From contig NZ_FYDJ01000018.1 in assembly GCF_900187425.1 (NCBI RefSeq), positions 40,072-104,071 of the forward strand: a stretch of DNA of 64,000 nucleotides, in the 5' to 3' direction. The stretch comes from Pseudomonas sp. Irchel s3h14 (GTDB lineage Bacteria > Pseudomonadota > Gammaproteobacteria > Pseudomonadales > Pseudomonadaceae). Under the pieces are notes generated by a model. The model was given only the letters and a program-made list of their open reading frames with translations. It made no database searches and was not told the DNA's origin. The translations under genes were made by a program, and so were the position numbers. The stretch's first letter is position 1. Each line of letters opens with the position of its first letter. Positions 35,080 through 43,587 of the stretch are shown here, piece by piece.

Positions 35080-35436
35080 ATGAACGAGTCGGATTGGAAG
35101 CTTTATAGCGCACTGCGTCCGTTGGCCCATGAGCGGCTATGCATCCGGATCATGGAGGAGGTCGAGCGCACGGTGCTGGATAAAAGCATTGCACCTTACG
35201 AGCGTATTGAAGCCAGCGAGGAAAGGCTGAAGGCCGGTCAACAGGAGCTGTATTGGGCGTTTGGCGTGTTCAGCCACTCACGCAATGAGGCGCCTGCTCA
35301 CTTGCTGGGGCTGTGTACTCATGAGTTGATCAGCGCTGAAGAGTTGGCGGGCTTTTCGGAGGAAACCCAGGCCTGGATCAAAGAGTGTCTGGCGCACAGG
35401 GAAATTCATGGGATTGAGGATCTTGAGGCGGAATAA
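35080..35436 (+). CDS. Hypothetical protein
   Basis: A 118-aa acidic, mostly helical protein (MNESDWKLYSALRPLAHERL...HGIEDLEAE) with no recognised domain, signal peptide or membrane segment. The ATG at 35080 follows AGGAG by six bases, which decides against an upstream in-frame start. Codon use is like the core genes. It is followed by a REP pair and has no operon partner. Confidence 0.7.
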   Translation: MNESDWKLYSALRPLAHERLCIRIMEEVERTVLDKSIAPYERIEASEERLKAGQQELYWAFGVFSHSRNEAPAHLLGLCTHELISAEELAGFSEETQAWIKECLAHREIHGIEDLEAE

Positions 35437-35458
35437 ACGGCGCCAGTGATATCGCCAT

Positions 35459-35576
35459 CGCGGGCAAGTCGGATCGCCGCACCGCTTGCTCCTACAGGTT
35501 TTGTGTCGATCACAAATTTTGCGTACGACACCAACCCCTGTAGGAGCAAGCGGTGCGGCGATCCGACTTGCCCGCG
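35459..35576. repeat. REP pair with perfect 40-bp arms, family B
   Basis: The left arm 35459-35498 (CGCGGGCAAGTCGGATCGCC ... CTCCTACAGG) and right arm 35537-35576 are exact reverse complements over 40 bases, with a 38-base spacer. A single arm of the same type is at 39410-39449. Such exact arms suggest a recent copy. Confidence 0.93.
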
Positions 35577-35602
35577 AAGAGGTCAGTAGCCTCGACAACT
35601 AT

Positions 35603-36424
35603 TTATGGCTGAAACGCTCCAATGAAAATCGCCGGATCAACCCGCGCATCATTCAGGCTGACGTTCCAGTGCATATGCGGCCCGGTCGCGCGCCCGGTGG
35701 CACCCACTTTCCCGACCACTCCACCACGGGCCAATTGCTGGCCCACCTTCACGTCGATTTTCGACATGTGGCAGAACATGCTGATAAAGCCCTGTCCGTG
35801 ATCGACAAACACCGTGTTGCCGTTGAAAAAGTAGTTACCGATCAGGATCACCTTACCGGCAGCCGGGGTCTTGATCGGCGTACCGGCAGGCACTGCGAAG
35901 TCCAGGCCTGCGTGAGGATTACGCTCTTCACCATTGAAGAAGCGGCGCACGCCGAACTTGCTCGACAGCGGGCCGTTGACCGGTTTGTCCAGCAACAGGT
36001 TGCTCGGGGTGTTTGGGCTGAAGCTGCGGTAAGCCTGGATCTGTTCGGCCAACTCACCCTCGATGCGCTTGAGATTCTCCGGGTTCGGATTGACCTGCTG
36101 CGTGTTCTTCAGGGTGATGTGCTGTTCCGGGTATTTCTTGTTACCCACGTTGAAATTCAGAGTGCGACCGTCACTGCTGACCTGCTGCGTGCCCGGTTTA
36201 ACCGTCAGCGGCACGCCGACAATCGCCAGCCAGTTGTTCTGTTCCTTGACCACCAGCACCGGTTTGCCCTGATAACTGGCCTTCGGCGCCTGCACCGAGG
36301 CGCCCAGATCCACCACAGCTACGCCGCCCGGCACCGGTTTGTTCAACAGGCGGGTGATGTAACTGTCGGCGTGGGCGTTGAAGGTCAGGCACAGCAACAG
36401 CAGCGGAGCTAAAAAACGCGGCAT
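35603..36424 (-). CDS. M23 family metallopeptidase
   Basis: A 273-aa secreted protein. Signal peptide residues 1-19 (LLLLCLTFNAHA), an N-terminal beta domain, then a LytM/M23 domain (about 155-270) with the zinc motifs HAGLDFA (HxxxD) and GPHMHW (HxH). Both motifs are intact, so it is likely an active peptidoglycan endopeptidase. It lies three bases after xseA and may be co-transcribed with it. Confidence 0.93.
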   Translation of the reverse strand: MPRFLAPLLLLCLTFNAHADSYITRLLNKPVPGGVAVVDLGASVQAPKASYQGKPVLVVKEQNNWLAIVGVPLTVKPGTQQVSSDGRTLNFNVGNKKYPEQHITLKNTQQVNPNPENLKRIEGELAEQIQAYRSFSPNTPSNLLLDKPVNGPLSSKFGVRRFFNGEERNPHAGLDFAVPAGTPIKTPAAGKVILIGNYFFNGNTVFVDHGQGFISMFCHMSKIDVKVGQQLARGGVVGKVGATGRATGPHMHWNVSLNDARVDPAIFIGAFQP

Positions 36425-36427
36425 GGA

Positions 36428-37807
36428 TCAATCCAGTAAAGAAAGGGTGACAGGCGTCAGGTGATTGTCTTCGACCCGCACTTGCAGCTCGCCTTCGCCA
36501 AGTCTGGCTTTCAGGCGCTGACCATTGTGGGTTTGCGCGGCGTTGCGGATCGCGTTGCCGCGTTCGTCCAGCAAAATGCTGTAGCCACGGCCAAGGGTCG
36601 CCAAAGGGCTGACCACATGCAGCGTCTGCATCTGGCTTTGCAGTTGCAGGCGACGGGATTTGAGCCCTTCGCGCATGGCACGGGGCAGGCGTTCGGCAAG
36701 ACTGTCGAGGCGCTGACGGAGCATCGCCAGCTGCCGACCGGGATGTTGCCCGGCGAGGCGGGTTTCGAGGCGGATCAACTGTTCGCGACGGGTATTGAGG
36801 CTGCGTTCGAACGCGCGGCGCATGCGCATGTCCAGATCGTCCAGGCGCTGCGCTTGCTGGCGCAGACGCTCGCCGGGATGGCGCAAGCGGCGAGACATGC
36901 CTTCCAGGCGCAGTCGATCACGCATCAAGCGGTCGCGGATACGCATCACCAGACGTCGATGCAGGCTTTCGACCCGACGGACCAGGTCACTGGAATCCGG
37001 CGCGAGCAGTTCGGCAGCGGCGGACGGCGTCGGGGCGCGGACGTCGGCCACGAAGTCGCTGATCGATACGTCGGTTTCATGGCCGACGGCGCTGACAATC
37101 GGCGTCACGCAGGCATCCACGGCGCGGGCCACGGCTTCTTCGTTGAAGCACCAGAGGTCTTCCAGCGAACCGCCGCCACGGGCCAGGATCAACGCATCGA
37201 AACCGCGGGCGTCCGCCAGTTTCAATGCGCGGACAATCTGCGCAGTGGCTTCGCGACCCTGCACGGCAGTGGGGATCAACGTCAGTTGGATCTGCGGCGC
37301 ACGGCGGCGGAATACGCTGATGATGTCGCGGATTACCGCGCCGGTGGGCGAGCTGATGATGCCGATGCGTTGTGGATGCGCTGGCAGCGGCACTTTGCGC
37401 TCGGCGCTGAACAGGCCTTCGGCGCTGAGTTTTTCCTTCAACGCATCGAAGGCCAGACGCAGCGCACCGTCACCGGCCGGCTCCACGGTATCGAGGATCA
37501 GCTGATAGTCGCCACGGCCCTCGAACAGCGAAACCTTGCCGCGGACCTTGACCGCCAAGCCATCCTTCAAGGCCTGACGCACTCGCGCCGCGTTCTGCCG
37601 GAACAGTGCGCAACGCACCTGGGCGCCGCTGTCCTTGAGGGTGAAATACACGTGGCCGGACGCCGGACGGGCGAGGTTGGAGATTTCGCCTTCGACCCAG
37701 ATGTTGCTGAACACGTCTTCGAGCAGCACCCGCGCGCGGCCGTTGAGCTGGCTGACAGTCAGGACTTCACGGTCCAGGCCGAGTCTTGCAAAGGGATCTT
37801 TAATCAT
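36428..37807 (-). CDS. xseA: Exodeoxyribonuclease VII large subunit
   Basis: A 459-aa subunit of the single-strand nuclease ExoVII. It has an N-terminal OB-fold (LTVSQLNGRARVLLEDVFSN, VEGEISNLARPASGHVYF), the catalytic region (GIISSPTGAVIRDI, RGGGSLEDLWCFN, GHETDVSISDFVADVRAPTPS) and a coiled-coil C-terminus. The start MIKDPFARLG at 37807 is preferred over an upstream in-frame ATG. xseB is not in the window. Confidence 0.96.
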   Translation of the reverse strand: MIKDPFARLGLDREVLTVSQLNGRARVLLEDVFSNIWVEGEISNLARPASGHVYFTLKDSGAQVRCALFRQNAARVRQALKDGLAVKVRGKVSLFEGRGDYQLILDTVEPAGDGALRLAFDALKEKLSAEGLFSAERKVPLPAHPQRIGIISSPTGAVIRDIISVFRRRAPQIQLTLIPTAVQGREATAQIVRALKLADARGFDALILARGGGSLEDLWCFNEEAVARAVDACVTPIVSAVGHETDVSISDFVADVRAPTPSAAAELLAPDSSDLVRRVESLHRRLVMRIRDRLMRDRLRLEGMSRRLRHPGERLRQQAQRLDDLDMRMRRAFERSLNTRREQLIRLETRLAGQHPGRQLAMLRQRLDSLAERLPRAMREGLKSRRLQLQSQMQTLHVVSPLATLGRGYSILLDERGNAIRNAAQTHNGQRLKARLGEGELQVRVEDNHLTPVTLSLLD

Positions 37808-37859
37808 GGGGCGCAGTTTAAAGGCATTCGACGCTGAATCTCCATGCACCAACGAAAAT

Positions 37860-37958
37860 CCCCTGTGGGAGCGGGCTTGCTCGCGAATGCGGTGTGCCAG
37901 TCGACATTAATATTGAATGTTGAACCGCATTCGCGAGCAAGCCCGCTCCCACAAGGGG
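37860..37958. repeat. REP palindrome pair, family A
   Basis: CCCCTGTGGGAGCGGGCTTG on the left and CAAGCCCGCTCCCACAAGGG on the right, in the divergent gap between xseA and the TSUP gene. The inner bases also pair (GCGAATGCGG with CCGCATTCGC). Confidence 0.9.
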
Positions 37959-37992
37959 TAAAGTCAGCTCCGGGAATCAAGGAAGGCATGGA

Positions 37993-38760
37993 ATGAATGT
38001 ACTTGAGCTGTTGAACCAATGGCCCTTCGGCGCTACGGACTGGCTGGTAATCGCGTTGGGCATTGCCCTGGCCTACATCGTGTTCGGTATTGCCGGTTTC
38101 GGCACCGCGTTGGTGGCCGGGCCGATTCTGATCCTGTTCATGCCGCTGTCGAAGATCGTGCCGCTGTTGGTGCTGCTGGATTTCGTCGCGGCGTTCGGCA
38201 ATCTGCTGCCTTCGCGACGGGATGTGGCGAAGCCCGAGTTGCTGCGGCTGCTGCCGTGCATGGCGGTGGGCTGCACGTTGGGGGTGATTTTCCTACTGAA
38301 CCTGAAATCCGATGTGCTGTTGCTGTTGATGGGGCTGTTTATCAGCGCTTATGCGATTTATAGCCTGTGGGTCAAAACCCGTCCGACACAATTGTCCGCC
38401 GCTTGGGCCGTACCAATGGGCACGGTGGGCGGGATGTTCGGGGCATTGTTTGGCAGTGGCGGCTTTTTATATGCGATCTATTTGAACAGTCGCCTGCCCA
38501 AAGAGGCGGCCCGGGCGACCCAGAGTGCGCTGATCAGTTGCAGCACGGTGGTGCGTTTGAGCCTGTTTGTCGTCGCAGGTGTGTACGCCGAGCTACCCTT
38601 GTTGGTATTGGCGCTGTGTTTACTGCCGGCCATGGCATTGGGGCTGTGGATCGGCCGGCGGTTGACCATGAGATTGTCCCGCGAGGCGTTCGTGCGGCTG
38701 GTGACCTGGTTGGTGCTGGCCAGCGGAATTGCCTTGATCGGACGTTATTTGAGTGCTTGA
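37993..38760 (+). CDS. TSUP (TauE/SafE) family permease
   Basis: A 255-aa inner-membrane protein with about eight hydrophobic helices. The two TSUP repeats show GIAGFGTALVAGP and GTVGGMFGALFGSGGFLYAIYL. The family moves sulfite, organosulfonates and related anions; the substrate here cannot be told. Confidence 0.88.
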   Translation: MNVLELLNQWPFGATDWLVIALGIALAYIVFGIAGFGTALVAGPILILFMPLSKIVPLLVLLDFVAAFGNLLPSRRDVAKPELLRLLPCMAVGCTLGVIFLLNLKSDVLLLLMGLFISAYAIYSLWVKTRPTQLSAAWAVPMGTVGGMFGALFGSGGFLYAIYLNSRLPKEAARATQSALISCSTVVRLSLFVVAGVYAELPLLVLALCLLPAMALGLWIGRRLTMRLSREAFVRLVTWLVLASGIALIGRYLSA

Positions 38761-38820
38761 CCTCTGAAGCCGGGTGCTTATGCTGCCGGGCTTCGTTAAA
38801 GCGTTGCAGCAGGCCGCACC

Positions 38821-39369
38821 ATGAATTCGCAAAGCATCATCGTCCCGAAAATCTCCACACTGCCGGTGCACGAACCCCGGGCCCGGGCGGTCGTGCGTTG
38901 GCTGGTGCGCAAGAACATCATTAAAGAAGAACTGACCACTTGTGGTCGCACTGGCAACCGCATGGCTCATGCCATCGCCGACGGTGCCCGCGCTGTAGTG
39001 CTTCACCCTGAAGCGCTGCCGTTCGGCGAACCGATCAATGGCCTGGAAATCATCACCAAGCGCTGCATCTATACGCCGGCCAAGGGTTTCCTTGAAGAGG
39101 CGGGTTGCGCCGAGTGCCGCAAGGAAGTCGGCGAAGCGTTGTTCGAAAGCCTGGAAGACTGGATGCCGGGGCGCACCGATAACTTCACGTGTCCGGAGTG
39201 CGGGCATGAAGATGACATCAACGGCTTTCTTTTCCTGCAGGAATGCGGCTTTTCCAACCTGGGGTTTATCTTCAACAACTGGGCCGAGGCCGGGTTCAAA
39301 CAGAGCTTTATCGACGAATTTGCCGATTGGCTGGATCAGCCTGTCAGTTGGGTGAAAGTCGAACTGTAG
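38821..39369 (+). CDS. Conserved-type hypothetical protein with two CxxC pairs
   Basis: A 182-aa soluble protein. C96-x-x-C99 (GCAEC) and C124-x-x-C127 (TCPECGHED) look like a zinc-ribbon-type metal site. The C-terminal half is aromatic and acidic (FNNWAEAGFKQSFIDEFADW). Homologues in Pseudomonas are sometimes labelled sugar ABC transporter ATPase, but there is no Walker A motif, so that label is not supported. The TAG stop lies in the first bases of a REP element. Confidence 0.75.
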   Translation: MNSQSIIVPKISTLPVHEPRARAVVRWLVRKNIIKEELTTCGRTGNRMAHAIADGARAVVLHPEALPFGEPINGLEIITKRCIYTPAKGFLEEAGCAECRKEVGEALFESLEDWMPGRTDNFTCPECGHEDDINGFLFLQECGFSNLGFIFNNWAEAGFKQSFIDEFADWLDQPVSWVKVEL

Positions 39370-39448
39370 GAGCACAGCTTGCTGGCGATGGCGGACTTAA
39401 GGATGCCATCGCGGGCAAGTCGGATCGCCGCACCGCTTGTTCCTACAG
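39364..39448. repeat. REP palindrome pair, family B
   Basis: CTGTAGGAGCACAGCTTGCT on the left faces GCACCGCTTGTTCCTACAG on the right. The right unit shares more than 35 bases with the arms of the element at 35459-35576, while the left has diverged. The left end supplies the TAG stop of the preceding gene. Confidence 0.85.
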
Positions 39449-39504
39449 AATTCGGCGTTAAATACCCGTCGATCGACCGTGTCGATAATAGACAGAGTTT
39501 TACA

Positions 39505-39533
39505 TTGAACCCGAGGGGGTGTCTGACTATAAT
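39505..39533 (+). promoter_or_regulatory. guaB promoter
   Basis: TTGAAC (39505-39510) and a perfect TATAAT (39528-39533) are 17 bases apart, about 36 bases before the guaB ATG. This is a near-consensus sigma-70 promoter. Confidence 0.8.
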
Positions 39534-39569
39534 GGCGCGCTTCCATTTTCCCGCTCGGGAGCCCCCGCG

Positions 39570-41039
39570 ATGCTGCGTATCAGCCAAGAAGCTCTGACAT
39601 TCGACGACATTCTCCTAGTGCCTGGTTATTCCGAGGTGCTTCCTAACGAAGTCAGTCTCAAGACCCGCCTAACCCGTGGCATCGAGCTGAATATTCCTCT
39701 GGTTTCTGCCGCCATGGACACCGTTACTGAAGCCCGTCTGGCAATCGCCATGGCTCAGGAAGGTGGCATCGGCATTATCCACAAGAACATGACCATCGAG
39801 CAGCAAGCTGCCGAAGTGCGTAAGGTCAAGCGTTACGAAGCCGGCGTGGTCAAGGACCCGATCACAATCGAGGCTGACGCCACGGTTCGTGAACTGTTCG
39901 AACTGACCCGCATGCACAACATCTCCGGCGTTCCGGTACTGCACGATGGCGACCTGGTCGGCATCGTCACTTCCCGTGACGTACGTTTCGAAAACCGTCT
40001 GGACGCCTCCGTCCGTGAAGTGATGACGCCTAAAGAGCGTCTGGTCACGGTCAAGGAAGGCGCCGACAAGAACGACGTCCGTGAGTTGTTGCACAAACAC
40101 CGCATTGAACGCGTACTGATCGTCGACGACAAATTTGCCCTCAAAGGCATGATGACCGTCAACGACATCGAAAAAGCCAAGGCCTACCCGCTGGCCAGCA
40201 AGGACGATCAAGGTCGTCTGCGTGTTGGCGCTGCTGTCGGTACCGGTAAAGACACCGGTGATCGCGTAGCTGCCCTGGTCAATGCCGGCGTTGACGTGGT
40301 GGTGGTCGACACCGCTCACGGTCACTCCAAAGGCGTGATCGACCGCGTTCGCTGGGTCAAACAGAATTTCCCTGAAGTGCAGGTCATCGGCGGCAACATC
40401 GCCACCGGCGCTGCCGCCAAGGCTCTGGCCGAAGCAGGCGCCGATGCAGTCAAGGTCGGTATCGGCCCAGGCTCGATCTGCACCACCCGTATCGTCGCCG
40501 GTGTCGGCGTCCCGCAAATCAGTGCCATCGCCAACGTCGCCGCTGCCCTTGAAGGCACTGGCGTGCCGTTGATCGCCGACGGCGGCATCCGTTTCTCCGG
40601 TGACCTGTCCAAGGCCATCGTTGCCGGTGCTTCCTGCGTGATGATGGGCTCGATGTTCGCCGGTACTGAAGAAGCACCTGGCGAGATCGAACTGTTCCAG
40701 GGTCGTTCGTACAAGGCTTACCGCGGCATGGGTTCGTTGGGCGCCATGTCCCAGGCTCAAGGCTCCTCCGACCGTTACTTCCAGGACTCCTCGGCAGGCG
40801 CCGAGAAACTGGTTCCGGAAGGTATCGAAGGGCGTGTTCCTTACAAGGGCACACTGAGCGCCATCATCCATCAACTGATGGGCGGCCTGCGTTCCTCGAT
40901 GGGTTACACCGGCAGTGCCGACATCGAAGAAATGCGCACCAAGCCTGAGTTCGTGCGGATCACCGGTGCTGGCATGGCCGAGTCCCACGTTCACGACGTA
41001 CAGATCACCAAAGAAGCGCCAAACTACCGCGTAGGTTGA
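39570..41039 (+). CDS. guaB: IMP dehydrogenase
   Basis: A 489-aa enzyme that oxidises IMP to XMP in GMP synthesis. It starts MLRISQEALTFDDILLVPGY. Two CBS domains (about 90-205) are inserted in the barrel. The catalytic loop is GIGPGSICTTRIVAGVG with the active Cys, and the flap has KLVPEGIEGRVPYKG. guaA follows after about 100 bases. Confidence 0.98.
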   Translation: MLRISQEALTFDDILLVPGYSEVLPNEVSLKTRLTRGIELNIPLVSAAMDTVTEARLAIAMAQEGGIGIIHKNMTIEQQAAEVRKVKRYEAGVVKDPITIEADATVRELFELTRMHNISGVPVLHDGDLVGIVTSRDVRFENRLDASVREVMTPKERLVTVKEGADKNDVRELLHKHRIERVLIVDDKFALKGMMTVNDIEKAKAYPLASKDDQGRLRVGAAVGTGKDTGDRVAALVNAGVDVVVVDTAHGHSKGVIDRVRWVKQNFPEVQVIGGNIATGAAAKALAEAGADAVKVGIGPGSICTTRIVAGVGVPQISAIANVAAALEGTGVPLIADGGIRFSGDLSKAIVAGASCVMMGSMFAGTEEAPGEIELFQGRSYKAYRGMGSLGAMSQAQGSSDRYFQDSSAGAEKLVPEGIEGRVPYKGTLSAIIHQLMGGLRSSMGYTGSADIEEMRTKPEFVRITGAGMAESHVHDVQITKEAPNYRVG

Positions 41040-41064
41040 GCCTTCCAGCAATAAGTTAAGCAAC

Positions 41065-41087
41065 CGGGGCTGTTCTATTCAGCCCCG
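41065..41087 (+). other. Hairpin between guaB and guaA
   Basis: CGGGGCTG and CAGCCCCG form an eight-base stem with loop TTCTATT, followed by GAGTTGTTTCTG rather than a clean T run. It may be a weak terminator or mRNA-stability element that lowers guaA relative to guaB. Confidence 0.6.
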
Positions 41088-41138
41088 AGTTGTTTCTGAA
41101 TCACGACTGTTTCTGAATTACTTAGACGAGACTGAATC

Positions 41139-42716
41139 ATGGCCCTCGACATTCACGCCCACCGCATCCTGATCCTCGACTTCGGTTCCCAGTACACCCA
41201 ACTGATTGCCCGCCGCGTGCGTGAAATCGGCGTGTACTGCGAACTGCATCCGTTCGACATGGACGACGAAGCGATTCGCGAATTCGCTCCAAAAGGCGTC
41301 ATTCTCGCCGGCGGCCCCGAGTCCGTGCACGTAGCTGACAGCCCGCGCTGCCCGCAAGCGGTGTTTGACCTGGGCGTACCGGTCTTCGGTATCTGCTACG
41401 GCATGCAGACCATGGCTGAACAGCTGGGTGGCAAGGTCGAAGGTTCCGAACTGCGTGAGTTCGGTTATGCCCGCGTTGACGTGGTCGGCAAGAGCCGCCT
41501 GCTCGACGGCATCGAAGACCACATCGACGCCGACGGCCTGTTCGGCCTCGACGTGTGGATGAGCCACGGTGACAAGGTCACCAGGATGCCTCAGGAGTTC
41601 CACATCCTGGCCAGCACCCCAAGCTGCCCGATCGCCGGCATGTTCGACGATGCTCGTGGCTACTACGGCGTGCAGTTCCACCCGGAAGTGACCCACACCA
41701 AGCAGGGCGGTCGCATCCTCTCGCGCTTCATCCTCGACATCTGCGGCTGCGAAGCCTTGTGGACGCCTTCGAAGATTGCTGAAGACGCCATCGCCAACAT
41801 TCGCGCCCAGGTCGGCACCGACAACGTACTGCTCGGCCTGTCTGGCGGTGTTGACTCCTCGGTAGTTGCCGCGCTGCTGCACAAAGCCATCGGCGACCAG
41901 CTGACCTGCGTCTTCGTCGACAACGGCCTGCTGCGTCTGCACGAAGGCGAGCAAGTGATGGCCATGTTCGCCGAGAACATGGGCGTCAAGGTGATCCGCG
42001 CCAATGCCGAAGATCAATTCCTCGACAACCTGGCCGGCGAGTCCGACCCGGAGAAGAAGCGCAAGATCATCGGCCGTACCTTCATCGACGTCTTCGATGC
42101 CCAGTCCAACAAACTGGACAACATCAAGTACCTCGCCCAAGGCACCATCTACCCTGACGTGATCGAGTCGGCTGGCGCCAAAAGCGGCAAGGCTCACGTC
42201 ATCAAGTCGCACCACAACGTGGGTGGCCTGCCGGAAGAAATGAACCTCAAGCTGGTTGAACCCCTGCGCGAGCTGTTCAAGGACGAAGTCCGTCGTCTGG
42301 GCCTGGAACTCGGCCTGCCGTACGACATGGTCTACCGTCACCCGTTCCCGGGCCCGGGCCTGGGCGTGCGGATCCTCGGTGAAGTGAAGAAGGAATACGC
42401 CGACCTGCTGCGTCGTGCCGACCACATCTTCATCGAAGAACTGCGCAAGGCCGACTGGTACCACAAGGTCAGCCAGGCATTCGTGGTGTTCCAGCCGGTG
42501 AAATCGGTTGGCGTTGTCGGCGATGGCCGTCGTTACGCCTGGGTAGTGGCCCTGCGTGCCGTTGAAACCATCGACTTCATGACCGCGCGTTGGGCACACC
42601 TGCCTTACGAACTGCTGGAAACTGTTTCCGGCCGGATCATCAACGAAATCGAAGGCATCTCCCGCGTCACTTACGACGTGTCGAGCAAGCCGCCAGCGAC
42701 CATTGAGTGGGAATAA
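41139..42716 (+). CDS. guaA: GMP synthase (glutamine-hydrolysing)
   Basis: A 525-aa enzyme making GMP from XMP. The class I amidotransferase domain has the nucleophile in FGICYGMQTMAEQLGG and HPEV; the ATP-pyrophosphatase domain has LSGGVDSSVVAALL; the C-terminal dimerisation domain ends KPPATIEWE. Confidence 0.98.
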   Translation: MALDIHAHRILILDFGSQYTQLIARRVREIGVYCELHPFDMDDEAIREFAPKGVILAGGPESVHVADSPRCPQAVFDLGVPVFGICYGMQTMAEQLGGKVEGSELREFGYARVDVVGKSRLLDGIEDHIDADGLFGLDVWMSHGDKVTRMPQEFHILASTPSCPIAGMFDDARGYYGVQFHPEVTHTKQGGRILSRFILDICGCEALWTPSKIAEDAIANIRAQVGTDNVLLGLSGGVDSSVVAALLHKAIGDQLTCVFVDNGLLRLHEGEQVMAMFAENMGVKVIRANAEDQFLDNLAGESDPEKKRKIIGRTFIDVFDAQSNKLDNIKYLAQGTIYPDVIESAGAKSGKAHVIKSHHNVGGLPEEMNLKLVEPLRELFKDEVRRLGLELGLPYDMVYRHPFPGPGLGVRILGEVKKEYADLLRRADHIFIEELRKADWYHKVSQAFVVFQPVKSVGVVGDGRRYAWVVALRAVETIDFMTARWAHLPYELLETVSGRIINEIEGISRVTYDVSSKPPATIEWE

Positions 42717-42740
42717 TCCCGCGCTAGTGTCATCGTTGCG

Positions 42741-42778
42741 AAAAGCCCCTGTACCGGTCTCGGTCAGGGGCTTTTTTA
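42741..42778 (+). terminator. Terminator after guaA
   Basis: AAAAGCCCCTG and CAGGGGCTTTT pair around a 13-base loop and end in six Ts. Confidence 0.9.
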
Positions 42779-42894
42779 TGCTTCACTGCTTTTGTAACGT
42801 CTGTTTCTGTTGCATACGAAGCGAGCAATATGGCCTGCAGAAGTTTTGCTTCGACAGGTGGTAAAGTATTCGCTCGCTGTCGGGAGGTTTGAAC

Positions 42895-43587
42895 ATGAAG
42901 CTTGAAGAACGCATGCGGATGGCCATCCAGCGCACGTCGGGTAATGTGATCCTGCGCGCGGACGTTGCGTCGCTGGGCGGTCACTCTCAAGTTTCCGTCG
43001 CTCTCGATGAGTTGCAGAAAAAGGGCGTGATTGTGCGGATGGGCATTGGTGTTTATGCCAAAGCGTTCAAAAATCCTGACACCGGTCTCGTTACGCCTGT
43101 CGAGGATCTTGAAACACTGGCGGTCGAAGCATTTCGGCGGTTCGGCATGAGCGTTTCAGTGCAAACGACGCCTTCAGGACAGCGCCGTTCGGTCGCACGC
43201 AAGGAAGCGAAAATATGCGTGCAGGGCAATCGCCGGATCCGCCGCAAGTTGTCGTTGGGCGGAAGGTCGGTGGTTTACATCAATGAACGGGCGCCCTCCC
43301 GGAAAGCGAAAAATACAGTAAGGCGTCACCCTGAAACCGGTGACTTGATCATCCCGACTGTTGGCCTCAAACGGTACGTGCTGGATCTCGCCGAGGTCAG
43401 TAAGGTTTCCTACGTCAAAACATATGCCGATGAATGGGCAGAGAATGTCTCGAGATTGGCCGGGGATGATGTTCGTACCGACTCAATTGAGCAGTTGGTC
43501 ATTGCGTTGAAAAAAGAGAAAAAGGTCACCGGCACAGAAGCGGTTCATCTACTCGCCAACTACTTGAGAGAAAGACAGCGTGTTTGA
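42895..43587 (+). CDS. DUF6088 family protein, probable antitoxin partner of Fic
   Basis: A 230-aa protein; GGAGG lies seven bases before the ATG at 42895. Residues about 1-60 are a winged-helix domain (ERMRMAIQRTSGNVILRADV, SVALDELQKKGVIVRMGIGVY) like DUF6088 and the N-terminus of AbiEi-type antitoxins. The middle is basic (GQRRSVARKEAK, RRIRRKLSLGGRS). It overlaps the Fic gene by eight bases. The layout suggests a DNA-binding antitoxin or regulator. I looked for the Fic-inhibiting motif (S/T)xxxE(G/N) and did not find it, so any inhibition would work in another way. Confidence 0.75.
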   Translation: MKLEERMRMAIQRTSGNVILRADVASLGGHSQVSVALDELQKKGVIVRMGIGVYAKAFKNPDTGLVTPVEDLETLAVEAFRRFGMSVSVQTTPSGQRRSVARKEAKICVQGNRRIRRKLSLGGRSVVYINERAPSRKAKNTVRRHPETGDLIIPTVGLKRYVLDLAEVSKVSYVKTYADEWAENVSRLAGDDVRTDSIEQLVIALKKEKKVTGTEAVHLLANYLRERQRV

